Source: Steromphala cineraria (Eukaryota > Mollusca > Gastropoda > Trochida > Trochidae). Taken from it: a stretch of 64,000 bases of DNA. Within the stretch, counting starts at the first letter, position 1. Each line of letters opens with the position of its first letter. Below the pieces are notes generated by a model. The model saw only the letters and a program-made list of their open reading frames with translations. It did not search any database and was not told the origin of the DNA. Below are positions 43,219 to 55,900 of the stretch, one piece after another. The translations under genes and the position numbers were made by a program. The DNA lies in contig OU744737.1 of the NCBI GenBank assembly GCA_916613615.1, forward strand, positions 2,438,001-2,502,000. The letters run 5' to 3'.

Positions 43219-46200
43219 GTAGATACTATATGTAACATTTAGATAGTGAACAAATGTAACAATGTTTTATTTAGGGTCACACTATCTGCTATATCACACA
43301 CTCATTGCTGGCGGTATTGCCTGACTCTGAGGGTGTGGGTTCGAATTCCGCATGGAACTCGGCCGAAAAAGTACAAGAATATGTACTATTCAAGATAGTG
43401 CGATCCTAAATAAAACATTGTTACATTTGTTCACTATCTAAATGGCATTTATCTCTAATGTAGATACTGATTTCAATCCATATTCCCACGCAAGGCCTAA
43501 AACGCCAGTTTTCTGAGCTTGCTCCCTACCTGTAGGGGCACTATAACAGCACATAAAAGTACATTTTCTTTTCTTTTTCTCCGAGTCAGGCATTAGTTGC
43601 CGCCATCGGAGGCAATTGCGGTAACTGAGACGCCTTGTAAAACCTAAACACATAATGATGATGTCACAGAAAGCGGGTTCGTTAAAAGCGATTGCACTTT
43701 TGCAGAGGGTACTGTACTTTTGACGTCGAATGAAGTATTTTATGTTGATTAAAACATGTAAAAATGATACAAAACTTTCGACGAAAGATTTGTCAACCGA
43801 ATGATGAATTTATTTTCTCAATAGTTAAATTTCACCACGAACCGCATCGAGCATAATAATGGGACTTTAAGTTATTTAGCATACAATGCTGACACGAACT
43901 TATATTGACATATAAACATAGATTGTGTTTGATGTATCCTGATAACAAGTAAATGATTGTAATTGTTTTCGATATTAGGATAGCTTTGCAAGTTAGTTGA
44001 AATGATCTGAACTAGAATCAAACCCATAGACAAACACTATTGAACAATTTATGTCACTTTGAATCTTCCAAGAATCGAATAAGCAGTCGATGGTCACAAA
44101 GTGACGTTGTTTTGCAGCAGACGACTTCCTGTTCTACCACTTCCGGTCCTGGCAAGCAGCTTCTGATTTCAAGATCCAAGAGAAGGGTTTGTCTGTCCAC
44201 TGGCATCAAGACCGATGAAAGTGAGCGTCAGTCAAATCTTTGGTCACCCGATGTTTTAGCTGTTTACCGTATTTCCTCGAATAGACGCCCCCGGCGTGTA
44301 TTTTTTCAGACCCCCTTTACCCCCGGCGTGTATTCGAGACCTGGCGTCTATTCGAGACCGGCGTCTATTTATTTTTTAGTAGAAAACAAATATTACAGAT
44401 GGTGTAAAGGGGGAATAATTTATTTCAATTCAACTACGGGAGCATTAATTAATCAACTTATCACCAGGCGTTTATTCGAGACCCGGCGTCTATTCGAGAC
44501 CCGGCGTGTATTTACTTAAAACAGCCTTACCCCCGGCCTCTATTCGAGACCTGGCGTCTATTTATTTTTTAGTATGAAAAAAATATTATAGATGGTGTAA
44601 AGGGGGAATAATTTATTTAAATTCAACTACGGGAGCATTAATTAATCAACTTATCACTCGGCGTTTATTCGAGACCCGGCGTGTATTTACTTAAAACAGC
44701 CTTCCCCCCCGGCCTCTATTTGAGACCCGGCGTCTATTCAAGGAAATACGGTAAGTGATATGCAATGGCAAATTTTGGAAAGTTATCTGAAAATATGGCA
44801 TAAGAAGAGCTCTACGTTGATACTGTTCAATGGGAAAGATAGGATTCGTGTAAATTGAACATGTGATTTCGGTTTCTGTGCAAAATTACGTGTGTTTTTG
44901 AAGAAACTCATTGATGATGAATGTACCAGTCTGAGTAATCCTAGCCTCAACATTACCCGTTTCACTCCGATATTGAGTCTTGATAGGTGTAGTAGAGGGT
45001 CGCGTCAGCCCATGTATCGAACTGACCGATCAGAACTCATCTTACCAAGCCTCAATAGTGTGCCTTCGCACGTTTAACGTTGGAGGGTGAAAGGTCGCAG
45101 AAAGGTGGGCTGACGAGACCCTCTACTAGACCTTTCTAGACTCAATATCGGAGTGAAATGGGTAATATTTAGGTTAGGTTTAAGCAGACTGTGAATGAAG
45201 GAGATATTTCGGATTTATATCACGATATAAGGAATTTATTCCAATATGTCAGCTGCAGAGTGTTTCTGCAATCTTTTCGAAATACGTTTTTGACATTGGG
45301 CCAATTTCAGGGTTTATGATAATTTTCTGAATTTCAAATAAGACCTTGCCAATTGTACCAATAAATAAACCTCATAATTCTAATGAAAAGGCATGGCTAA
45401 ACTTTACATTATATATTTGATTTATTTCTGCTTCATTTCGTTTAAATACATTGTCTTTCAATTGGAACCATATATTTTCGTTTTCCTGACATCACCTTAT
45501 ATTCCCCCTAAAACGTGCTACTGTCCCTTTAATGTTTCTCATTCTTCGGTTCAAAATAATAATTTCAATCGTCCAAGGCTAGTTATGACACCCATAGGGC
45601 GCAACCCTCTCAACGAAAACCCTCTCTCGGCCCTTGGAAATGGAGGTTGCTTGATGATATGAGAGCCCGTGTCGTTAACGGAATACAAACTTGATCCAGA
45701 ACTTGTATCTTTCTACACGGTCTGACAACAGCCCTTAAAGGCACATGTTCATATTTCAGTAACCTTAAGCGATGCCCTTAAGCTGATAAAGAATGATAAA
45801 TTCAAACTGAAGATTCCTTCAACGGTGGACAGTGAATGCCGCGTGACCTCTATGACCCACAGTGACCTTCACAAGGGCTTTATCTACCTTCTCCTGAAAT
45901 GTATGGATAGGCAGCCGTGCTACATGCTGCTAGCCATTGTGGATGTGGCGAGTCGAGAGGTTTTAAACCAAACCTGGGACTTCTGCGAGAAGGAGGAGGA
46001 TCGCAGACAGATCTTCATGGGTGATTGCATCAAGAGAAAGGGTCCGTGTGTGTACAGTATCAATTATAGCTTCAAAATGATGATCACGACCTACAGGGAG
46101 CCCGGGCTCGGACAGCAGAACATAGAAGTGGACATCCAGACCCCCCGAGAGAAGTGAGTACATGTATTGGTAAATGAGACAAGTTTGAGTTTCTTTGAAA

Positions 46201-47446
46201 ACTAGGAGAGAGCGGAGTCAATAGCAGCGAGGGTCAATAGTATCAGGGGAGATTACTCTTAAAGTTTACGTTCGAGCAACACAGTGGGCACAGCAAGACA
46301 TAGAAAAGATACAGAGAAGTAAGGAAAAGGATAAAAGAGGTACAGTTAAAAGGATAATATGAATATTTTTGTTGCCATGATATATACTGTACATGTATAA
46401 ATATCACTTCGTTTTCACAGATTAATAGATCTGAATTGCCATTGAGAACTAGATTAATGTCAAATTATTGGCAAATACCACAAAATTATATTTCTTTGAA
46501 AACTAGGGGAGAGCGGGGTCAATAGCAACAGGGGAGATAACGTCCCGAGAGAAGTGTGTACATATAGAGATTACAAAACGAGTGAGTGTTGAATACCGAA
46601 ATATTCACTGTAGTCGGCCTTGCAAGGGAAGCGACCCGTTTCTTGGATATTTCTAAGATGGTAAAATAGAATAGAATCGGTAATAAAATAATTATTACCC
46701 TTGAAAGTGTGTCATATGACTTTAACGAAACTCGTGCACACACTTTTTTTCACATATGTTAATGACGGTTACATTTTACCTGTTCTAGATTTAACAATTT
46801 GACAAAGAATAGAATGCATCACTGCATCCTCTTGAATTTGTTTCAACTAAAAATACCCCGATGTAATATTCATTTGTTTGCTACATTCTAGTAAAGACAT
46901 ATTTCATGAATAATATTTTTCACAGAATTGTTACCTAGATGTAATTGATACTTTCATAATCCAGTCATTTTTTTCAGTTTGTGACAAATGTTTGTTATTA
47001 TAGTTTTTCCCACATAATGATTTTACGTGTGCTTCAGGATATCTTCATGGGACTCTTTGTGTGCCATGGATCAAAACGACAAAATCTTCTGTGCGACCAA
47101 ATATTATCTTAACTCTATTACCATAATCCAAGCCCAAAAGGGATATGGGTTTGTCTTAAACATAACAAGTCAGCGCTTTGAGACAATTGATTTAACGAAC
47201 ATGTTTGGATTTGCAATAACAATTCAAAACCATATTCTCGTAGGAACTAAGCGCATCGTTTATCGAACCTATAGTTCAGACTTGAAGGAAGTTGCGCAGG
47301 AGTCATGGTCAATCAACTTCCGGGCATATTCAGTCCTGGTGCATGATGGGTATGTTCTTTTTGGAAACAGATGGATAGCCGAAACCTTTTATTTGTGTAG
47401 CAAGGACATGCTACAGCCCTGTCTGGAAAATTTCACGCAAACATAA
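43006..47446 (+). CDS. Gene B: four-exon secreted protein, paralogue of gene A
   Basis: Assembled as 43006-43218, 44121-44220, 45760-46153 and 47038-47446: about 371 residues, intron phases 0, 1, 2 as in gene A. Exon 1 gives the leader MKIIFLKFLVTELISLGTSD and C31/C35/C41/C53. Exon 3 carries VTSMTHSDLH, YLLLK, GDCIKRKGPCVYSINYS and TYREPG. Exon 4 has N-glycosylation sequons NIT and NFT and the FYLC...C end. There is no transmembrane helix, so it is probably secreted and disulfide-bonded. The family is not one I know. A second terminal exon 2.66 kb further on (49694-50102) could replace exon 4. Introns hold a SINE, MITEs and foldbacks. Confidence 0.7.
43228..43459 (+). mobile_element. Foldback tRNA-derived retroposon S2, copy 2, at the gene B donor
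   Basis: GTAGATACT flanks it at 43219-43227 and 43460-43468. The left 70 bp (GATAGTGAACAAATGTAACA) are the reverse complement of its own 3' end (TGTTACATTTGTTCACTATC). B-box GGTTCGAATTCC near 43337. The 3' end AAATGGCATTTATCTCTAAT agrees with copy 1 at 29422. Confidence 0.75.
43661..43862 (+). repeat. Dispersed repeat D2, copy 2
   Basis: Related to 17459-17665 (AAAGCGGGTTCGTTAAAAGC, GCAGAGGGTACTGTAC, CGACGAAAGATTT). In gene B intron 1. Confidence 0.55.
44121..44220 (+). CDS. Gene B exon 2
   Basis: 100 bases between TTTTGCAGCAG and GATGAAA|GTGAGC, phase 0 in and phase 1 out. A tandem NAGNAG acceptor would add one Gln (start at 44118). Encodes TTSCSTTSGPGKQ then LLISRSKRRVCLSTGIKTDE, aligning with gene A exon 2. 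Confidence 0.65.
44267..44751. mobile_element. TA-flanked MITE M2, copy 4 (double interior)
   Basis: CCGTATTTCCTCGAATAGACG to CTATTCAAGGAAATACGG, TA at 44265-44266 and 44752-44753. The interior carries two ~230-bp units, each with GGTGTAAAGGGGGAATAATT and ACGGGAGCATTAATTAATC. Starts 46 bp into intron 2 of gene B. Confidence 0.85.
44928..45190. mobile_element. Palindromic MITE M3, copy 3
   Basis: AGTCTGAGTAATCCTAGCCTC to AGGTTAGGTTTAAGCAGACT, inner GTAGAGGGTCGCGTCAGCCC against GGGCTGACGAGACCCTCTAC. In gene B intron 2. Confidence 0.75.
45386..45532. mobile_element. MITE M1, right half
   Basis: AAAAGGCATGGCTAAACTTT to AACGTGCTACTGTCCCTTTAA; left half missing. About 230 bp before gene B exon 3. 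Confidence 0.75.
45760..46153 (+). CDS. Gene B exon 3 (conserved core)
   Basis: 394 bases from CATATTTCAG to GAGAA|GTGAGT, entering in phase 1 and leaving in phase 2. Cysteines and the TYREPG block line up with gene A exon 3. The reading frame is open across the whole exon, and the exon is more GC-rich than its flanks. Confidence 0.8.
46154..47037. other. Gene B intron 3 with duplicated intron pieces and a foldback
   Basis: TTTCTTTGAAAACTAGG.GAGAGCGG.GTCAATAGCA occurs near 46188 and 46491, and the exon-3 donor region CCCGAGAGAAGTG.GTACAT recurs near 46543. 46558-46745 is related to foldback F2, and 46616-46690 is the inverse of 41101-41170. Confidence 0.6.
47038..47446 (+). CDS. Gene B exon 4 (terminal, copy 1)
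   Basis: 409 bases after GTGTGCTTCAG to TAA at 47444-47446. First base completes the phase-2 codon (AAG). Begins ISSWDSLCAMDQ and ends with FYLCSKDML...C. It differs from the second copy at three residues. Confidence 0.8.
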
Positions 47447-47454
47447 TAATAATA

Positions 47455-47800
47455 GAAATAATTTACTTATAAAGCGCCTAGTTTCCATCCAGAAGGTTGC
47501 TCAGTAGCGCTAGGAAAGACTAGACCAGAATGTGTTGAAGGAATTTGAGATACAAGATTAAACATATACTTAAGTGAACAGGAACATTTTTAGTTGTTTC
47601 TTGAATGAGTCTTTGGATACAGTGTTGCTGAACTGAGCAGGGAGAGAGGCCCACACTGAGGCTCCAGATCTACAGAAAGCACGTTGTAAAAAGGTGTCAA
47701 TATTAAAAAACTTAGCAAATTTTGTAAAATCATAACGCAAGCTGTAAAATCTTCCGGCTAATCACTTATCCGCTTGTATGATGCATTTATTGTCATGTTG
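47455..47800 (+). repeat. Repeat-like 3' region after gene B exon 4
   Basis: ATAATTTACTTATAAAGCGCC followed by TTGCTCAGTAGCGCT has the form of a dispersed repeat, weakly like 19279-19470. Probably the 3' UTR plus repeat. Confidence 0.3.
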
Positions 47801-49069
47801 TATCTCACATGCCGAGGATATCGGCCTGAGAGTGATAAAGTTCTGATAGGGTGCCGTTCCCCAAAGCAGTTGTAAAGTTACAATCGATTGTAGCTGATTC
47901 TTTTAATATTGATTAAAATCGATTGTAGAGTTATGATTGATTGTAAGTGTTTTGTGAAACGGAACCTTGTTCTGTCCCATTGCTGTTTTGGAAAGTTGTT
48001 GTTGTAGGAGAACTTCGTTAGATGAGTGGAGTCGGCAGTTTGGAGACCTATGGTCCCGAAAACAAAACACTTACAGTCAATCGTAAGTCTACAGACAAAT
48101 AAACACTGAGGGTTGTAGCGACCATACCACTTGACAAATCCATGTAAAAACTTGAAACATGTCTGTACACAACTTTCTGAAGCAATAGTAAAAATGAATA
48201 ACCCCAACATTGACGATACAATTTGATACCTATCTATTAACCAACCCGGAAGTGAATCCCTTCAATGGAATCGTACAAATTTGTTCAAATCGCACATTGA
48301 ATTGAAGCTCCTTCTTCGTCCTTTACAATGATATAAACCATTTAAAATTCCGCCACCCTGTTCAAGAGAAATACAGTGCAAAAGAAGGGTGGGGGTTCAC
48401 AACTTTTATAGTAAGAAAGTTACTACGTTATCGTAGTCTCAACCATATTTGGTCTTTCCAAATTTGGCCTTTTTCTGTATCACTACGCCTGAGAATGGCC
48501 TCTGAAATAGCACCCCTCCCATTTTTCAATGACCTTGCGTCTAGGCCCTGTCTTGTCCGGAATGTGGCAGGAATAAAAATGTCAGTGTATTTTACATGGA
48601 AGGATGATGTTAATAGCTTCTGAATCTTGCTTATTAGCTTTGTTTACTTTCATAGTAAACGAATTTGAGAGGATCCTTGCATCCCCTTTCTAATTTCCTT
48701 CAAACCAACAACCAAGTGATTGGTTCTCAGGAAACGTCTTTCATTATTTTTTATGCATATCTGTTCCCACATCTCAACTGGTGTTTGGTGTTTCTTTGCC
48801 AAGATTCCTCCATTTGAAGATAAAACGGAAAACATTTTTGCAACTCCCCCTGAAGTAGTCGTCAATGAGTTCATTCATGGATTAGAGAGACCGTAGGTTA
48901 CATTGCAAAGCAGGATGCATGCTTTTCTCGCAAAACACGGACATTGACACGCACCAGCACACATTGCTAGGCTTTGCTTTGCTTTGTGAAATTGAAAAAA
49001 GAATAATATTTAAATTGGTTTGCTTTGATAAATTTGGTTCTGTATTTTTCAAAAAAATTTTTTTTCAAA

Positions 49070-51711
49070 TTCACAGATTAATAGATCTGAATTGCCATTG
49101 AGAACTAGATTAATGTCAAATTATTGGCAAATGCCACAAAATTATATTTCTTTGAAAACTAGGGGAGAGCGGGGTCAATAGCAACAGGGGAGATAACGTC
49201 CCGAGAGAAGTGTGTACATATAGAGATTACAAAACGAGTGAGTGTTGAATATCGAAATATTCACTGTAGTCGGCCTTGCAAGGGAAGCCACCCGTTTCTT
49301 GGATATTTCTAAGATGGTAAAATAGAATAGAATCGTTAATTAAAAAAATTATTACCCTTGAAAGTGTGTCATATGACTTTAACGAAACTCATGCACACAC
49401 TTTTTTCACATATGTTAATGACGGTTACATTTTACCTGTTCTAGATTTAACAATTTGACAAAGAATAGAATGCATCACTGCATCCTCTTGAATTTGTTTC
49501 AACTAAAAATACCCCGATGTAATATTCATTTGTTTGCTACATTCTAGTAAAGACATATTTCATGAATAATATTTTTCACAGGATTGTTACCTAGATGTAA
49601 TTGATACTTTCATAATCCAGTCATTTTTTTCAGTTTGTGACAAATTTTTGTTATTATAGTTTTTCCCACATAATGATTTTACGTGTGCTTCAGGATATCT
49701 TCATGGGACTCTTTGTGTGCCATGGATCAAAACGACAAAATCCTCTGTGCGACCAAATATTATCTTAACTCTATTACCATAATCCAAGCCCAAAAGGGAT
49801 ATGGGTTTGTCATAAACATAACATGTCAGCGCTTTGAGACAATTGATTTAACGAACATGTTTGGATTTGCAATAACAATTCAAAACCATATTCTCGTAGG
49901 AACTAAGCGCATTGTTTATCGAACCTATAGTTCAGACTTGAAAGAAGTTGCGCAGGAGTCATGGTCAATCAACTTCCGGGCATATTCAGTCCTGGTGCAT
50001 GATGGGTATGTTCTTTTTGGAAACAGATGGATAGCCGAAACCTTTTATTTGTGTAGCAAGGACATGCTACAGCCCTGTCTGGAAAATTTCACGCAGACAT
50101 AATAATAATAGAAATAATTTACTTATAAAGCGCCTAGTTTCCATCCAGAAGGTTGCTCAGTAGCGCTAGGAAAGACTAGACCAGAATGTGTTGAAAAAAT
50201 TTGAGATACAAAATTAAACATATACTTAAGTGAACAGGAACATTTTTAGTTGTTTCTTGAATGAGTCTTTGGATACAGTGTTGCTGAACTGAGCAGGGAG
50301 AGAGGCCCACACTGAGGCTCCAGATCTACAGAAAGCACGTTGTAAAAAGGTGTCAATATTAAAAAACTTAGCAAATTTTGTAAAATCATAACGCAAACTG
50401 TAAAATCTTCCGGCTAATCACTTATCCGCTTGTATGATGCATTTATTGTCATGTTGTATCTCACATGCCGAAGATATCGGCCTGATCGTAATAAAGTTCT
50501 GATCTGGGTGCTGTTCCCCAAAGCAGTTGTAAAGTTACAATCGATTGTAGCTGATTCTTTTAATATTGATTACAATCGATTGTAGACTTATGATTGATTG
50601 TAAGTGTTTTGTGGAACGGAACCTTGTTCTGTCCCATTGCTGTTTTGGAAAGTTGTTGTTGTAGGAGAACTTCGTTAGATGAGTGGAGTCGGCAGTTTGG
50701 AGACCTATGGTCCCGAAAACAAAACACTTACAGTCAATCGTAAGTCTACAGACAAATAAACACTGAGGGTTGTAGCGACCATACCACTTGACAAATCCAT
50801 GTAAAAACTTGAAACATGTCTGTACACAACTTTCTGAAGCAATAGTAAAAATGAATAACCCCAACATTGACGATACAATTTGATACCTATCTATTAACCA
50901 ACCCGGAAGTGAATCCCTTCAATGGAATCGTACAAATTTGTTCAAATCGCACATTGAATTGAAGCTCCTTCTTCGTCCTTTACAATGATATAAACCATTT
51001 AAAATTCCGCCACCCTGTTCAAGAGAAATACAGTGCCAAAGAAGGGTGGGGGTTCACAACTTTTATAGTAAGAAAGTTACTACGTTATCGTAGTCTCAAC
51101 CATATTTGGTCTTTCCAAATTTGGCCTTTTTCTGTATCACTACGCCTGAGAATGGCCTCTGAAAGAGCACCCCTCCCATTTTTCAATGACCTTGCGTCTA
51201 GGCCCTGTCTTGTCCGGAATGTGCCAGGAATAAAAATGTCAGTGTATTTTACATGGAAGGATGATGTTAATAGCTTCTGAATCTTGCTTATTAGCTTTGT
51301 TTACTTTCATAGTAAACGAATTTGAGAGGATCCTTGCATCCCCTTTCTAATTTCCTTCAAACCAACAACCAAGTGATTGGTTCTCAGGAAACGTCTTTCA
51401 TTATTTTTTATGCATATCTGTTCCCACATCTCAACTGGTGTTTGGTGTTTCTTTGCCAAGATTCCTCCATTTGAAGATGAAAAGGAAAACATTTTTGCAA
51501 CTCCCCCTGAAGTAGTCGTCAATGAGTTCATTCATGGATTAGAGAGACCGTAGGGTTACATTGCAAAGCAGGATGCATGCTTTTCTCGCAAAACACGGAC
51601 ATTGACACGCACCAGCACACATTGCTAGGCTTTGCTTTGCTTTGTGAAATTGAAAAAAGAATAATATTTAAATTGGTTTGCTTTGATAAATTTGGTTCTG
51701 TATTTTTCAAA
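49070..51711 (+). repeat. 2656-bp tandem segment, unit 2
   Basis: Repeats unit 1 with scattered substitutions and a 1-bp indel near 50.5 kb. Its right end joins the 1194-bp array at TCTGTATTTTTCAAAA. Confidence 0.9.
49694..50102 (+). CDS. Duplicated terminal exon of gene B (copy 2)
   Basis: Same acceptor (GTGTGCTTCAG), same phase and an open frame to TAA. It differs from copy 1 by Phe to Leu, Leu to Ile and Ser to Cys in the first half, plus a few silent changes. No copy of exons 1-3 lies between, so this could be an alternative last exon spliced to exon 3 or a fresh non-functional duplicate. Confidence 0.6.
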
Positions 51712-52905
51712 ATAAAAAAAGGAAAACAGGGTTCGAAAACAGGATGAGTCAGGAAACTTATGCAGGTTAAATTGGTTATATTTTACCTTAGGTTTTACAT
51801 CTTTTGCTAACATGACCTGTTCTGTACTATTGCTGTTTTGGAAAGTTGTTGTTGTAGGAGAACTTCGTTAGATGAGTGGAGTCGGCAGTTTGGAGACCTA
51901 CGGTCCCGTTCCACAAAACACTTACAGTCAATCGTAAGTCTAAAGACAAATAAACACTGAGGGTTGTAGCGACCATACCACTTGACAAATCCATGTAAAA
52001 ACTTGAAAGATGTCTGTACACAACTTTCTGAAGCAAAAGTAAAAATGAATAACCCCAACATTGACGATACAATTTGATACCTATCTATTAACCAACCCGG
52101 AAGTGAATCCCTTCAATGGAATCGTACAAATTTCTTCAAATCGCACATTGAATTGAAGCTCCTTCTTCGTCCTTTACAATGATATAAACCATTTTAAATT
52201 CCGTCACCCTGTTCAAGAGAAATACAGTGCCAAAGAAGGGTGGGGGTTCACAACTTTTATAGTAAGAAAGTTACTACGTTATCGTAGTCTCAACCATATT
52301 TGGTCTTTCCAAATTTGGCCTTTTTCTGTATCACTACGCCTGAGAATGGCCTCTGAAAGAGCACCCCTCCCATTTTTCAATGACCTTGCGTCTAGGCCCT
52401 GTCTTGTCCGGAATGTGCCAGGAATAAAAATGTCAGTGTATTTAACATGGAAGGATGATGTTAATAGCTTCTGAATCTTGCTTATTAGCTTTGTTTACTT
52501 TCATAGTAAACGAATTTGAGAGGATCCTTGCATCCCCTTTCTAATTTCCTTCAAACCAACAACCAAGTGATTGGTTCTCAGGAAACGTCTTTCATTATTT
52601 TTTATGCATATCTGTTCCCACATCTCAACTGGTGTTTGGTGTTTCTTTGCCAAGATTCCTCCATTTGAAGATGAAAAGGAAAACATTTTTGCAACTCCCC
52701 CTGAAGTAGTCGTCAATGAGTTCATTCATGGATTAGAGAGACCGTAGGGTTACATTGCAAAGCAGGATGCATGCTTTTCTCGCAAAACACGGACATTGAC
52801 ACGCACCAGCACACATTGCTAGGCTTTGCTTTGCTTTGTGAAATTGAAAAAAGAATAATATTTAAATTGGTTTGCTTTGATAAATTTGGTTCTGTATTTT
52901 TCAAA
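51712..52905 (+). repeat. First 1194-bp monomer of the array
   Basis: Reference monomer. 51712-51830 is the array-specific part. From about 51831 (ATTGCTGTTTTGGAAAGTTG) it follows the 2656-bp segment. It includes a GGTCCCGTTCCACAAAACAC junction where the segment has GGTCCCGAAAACAAAACAC. Confidence 0.85.
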
Positions 52906-55900
52906 ATAAAAAAAGGAAAACAGGGTTCGAAAACAGGATGAGTCAGGAAACTTATGCAGGTTAAATTGGTTATATTTTACCTTAGGTTTTACATCTTTTG
53001 CTAACATGACCTGTTCTGTACTATTGCTGTTTTGGAAAGTTGTTGTTGTAGGAGAACTTCGTTAGATGAGTGGAGTCGGCAGTTTGGAGACCTACGGTCC
53101 CGTTCCACAAAACACTTACAGTCAATCGTAAGTCTAAAGACAAATAAACACTGAGGGTTGTAGCGACCATACCACTTGACAAATCCATGTAAAAACTTGA
53201 AAGATGTCTGTACACAACTTTCTGAAGCAAAAGTAAAAATGAATAACCCCAACATTGACGATACAATTTGATACCTATCTATTAACCAACCCGGAAGTGA
53301 ATCCCTTCAATGGAATCGTACAAATTTCTTCAAATCGCACATTGAATTGAAGCTCCTTCTTCGTCCTTTACAATGATATAAACCATTTTAAATTCCGTCA
53401 CCCTGTTCAAGAGAAATACAGTGCCAAAGAAGGGTGGGGGTTCACAACTTTTATAGTAAGAAAGTTACTACGTTATCGTAGTCTCAACCATATTTGGTCT
53501 TTCCAAATTTGGCCTTTTTCTGTATCACTACGCCTGAGAATGGCCTCTGAAAGAGCACCCCTCCCATTTTTCAATGACCTTGCGTCTAGGCCCTGTCTTG
53601 TCCGGAATGTGCCAGGAATAAAAATGTCAGTGTATTTAACATGGAAGGATGATGTTAATAGCTTCTGAATCTTGCTTATTAGCTTTGTTTACTTTCATAG
53701 TAAACGAATTTGAGAGGATCCTTGCATCCCCTTTCTAATTTCCTTCAAACCAACAACCAAGTGATTGGTTCTCAGGAAACGTCTTTCATTATTTTTTATG
53801 CATATCTGTTCCCACATCTCAACTGGTGTTTGGTGTTTCTTTGCCAAGATTCCTCCATTTGAAGATGAAAAGGAAAACATTTTTGCAACTCCCCCTGAAG
53901 TAGTCGTCAATGAGTTCATTCATGGATTAGAGAGACCGTAGGGTTACATTGCAAAGCAGGATGCATGCTTTTCTCGCAAAACACGGACATTGACACGCAC
54001 CAGCACACATTGCTAGGCTTTGCTTTGCTTTGTGAAATTGAAAAAAGAATAATATTTAAATTGGTTTGCTTTGATAAATTTGGTTCTGTATTTTTCAAAA
54101 TAAAAAAAGGAAAACAGGGTTCGAAAACAGGATGAGTCAGGAAACTTATGCAGGTTAAATTGGTTATATTTTACCTTAGGTTTTACATCTTTTGCTAACA
54201 TGACCTGTTCTGTACTATTGCTGTTTTGGAAAGTTGTTGTTGTAGGAGAACTTCGTTAGATGAGTGGAGTCGGCAGTTTGGAGACCTACGGTCCCGTTCC
54301 ACAAAACACTTACAGTCAATCGTAAGTCTAAAGACAAATAAACACTGAGGGTTGTAGCGACCATACCACTTGACAAATCCATGTAAAAACTTGAAAGATG
54401 TCTGTACACAACTTTCTGAAGCAAAAGTAAAAATGAATAACCCCAACATTGACGATACAATTTGATACCTATCTATTAACCAACCCGGAAGTGAATCCCT
54501 TCAATGGAATCGTACAAATTTCTTCAAATCGCACATTGAATTGAAGCTCCTTCTTCGTCCTTTACAATGATATAAACCATTTTAAATTCCGTCACCCTGT
54601 TCAAGAGAAATACAGTGCCAAAGAAGGGTGGGGGTTCACAACTTTTATAGTAAGAAAGTTACTACGTTATCGTAGTCTCAACCATATTTGGTCTTTCCAA
54701 ATTTGGCCTTTTTCTGTATCACTACGCCTGAGAATGGCCTCTGAAAGAGCACCCCTCCCATTTTTCAATGACCTTGCGTCTAGGCCCTGTCTTGTCCGGA
54801 ATGTGCCAGGAATAAAAATGTCAGTGTATTTAACATGGAAGGATGATGTTAATAGCTTCTGAATCTTGCTTATTAGCTTTGTTTACTTTCATAGTAAACG
54901 AATTTGAGAGGATCCTTGCATCCCCTTTCTAATTTCCTTCAAACCAACAACCAAGTGATTGGTTCTCAGGAAACGTCTTTCATTATTTTTTATGCATATC
55001 TGTTCCCACATCTCAACTGGTGTTTGGTGTTTCTTTGCCAAGATTCCTCCATTTGAAGATGAAAAGGAAAACATTTTTGCAACTCCCCCTGAAGTAGTCG
55101 TCAATGAGTTCATTCATGGATTAGAGAGACCGTAGGGTTACATTGCAAAGCAGGATGCATGCTTTTCTCGCAAAACACGGACATTGACACGCACCAGCAC
55201 ACATTGCTAGGCTTTGCTTTGCTTTGTGAAATTGAAAAAAGAATAATATTTAAATTGGTTTGCTTTGATAAATTTGGTTCTGTATTTTTCAAAATAAAAA
55301 AAGGAAAACAGGGTTCGAAAACAGGATGAGTCAGGAAACTTATGCAGGTTAAATTGGTTATATTTTACCTTAGGTTTTACATCTTTTGCTAACATGACCT
55401 GTTCTGTACTATTGCTGTTTTGGAAAGTTGTTGTTGTAGGAGAACTTCGTTAGATGAGTGGAGTCGGCAGTTTGGAGACCTACGGTCCCGTTCCACAAAA
55501 CACTTACAGTCAATCGTAAGTCTAAAGACAAATAAACACTGAGGGTTGTAGCGACCATACCACTTGACAAATCCATGTAAAAACTTGAAAGATGTCTGTA
55601 CACAACTTTCTGAAGCAAAAGTAAAAATGAATAACCCCAACATTGACGATACAATTTGATACCTATCTATTAACCAACCCGGAAGTGAATCCCTTCAATG
55701 GAATCGTACAAATTTCTTCAAATCGCACATTGAATTGAAGCTCCTTCTTCGTCCTTTACAATGATATAAACCATTTTAAATTCCGTCACCCTGTTCAAGA
55801 GAAATACAGTGCCAAAGAAGGGTGGGGGTTCACAACTTTTATAGTAAGAAAGTTACTACGTTATCGTAGTCTCAACCATATTTGGTCTTTCCAAATTTGG

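Larger units (their letters stand above)
46414..49069 (+). repeat. 2656-bp tandem segment, unit 1
   Basis: From TTCACAGATTAATAGATCTG to the same words at 49070. Contains the end of gene B intron 3, exon 4 and about 1.6 kb beyond it. Near-identical to unit 2 (49070-51711). Confidence 0.9.

Noticed and set aside
44040..44519. 159-codon plus-strand open frame as one coding exon
   Set aside because: Only 44121-44220 matches the paralogous exon; the rest runs into MITE M2.
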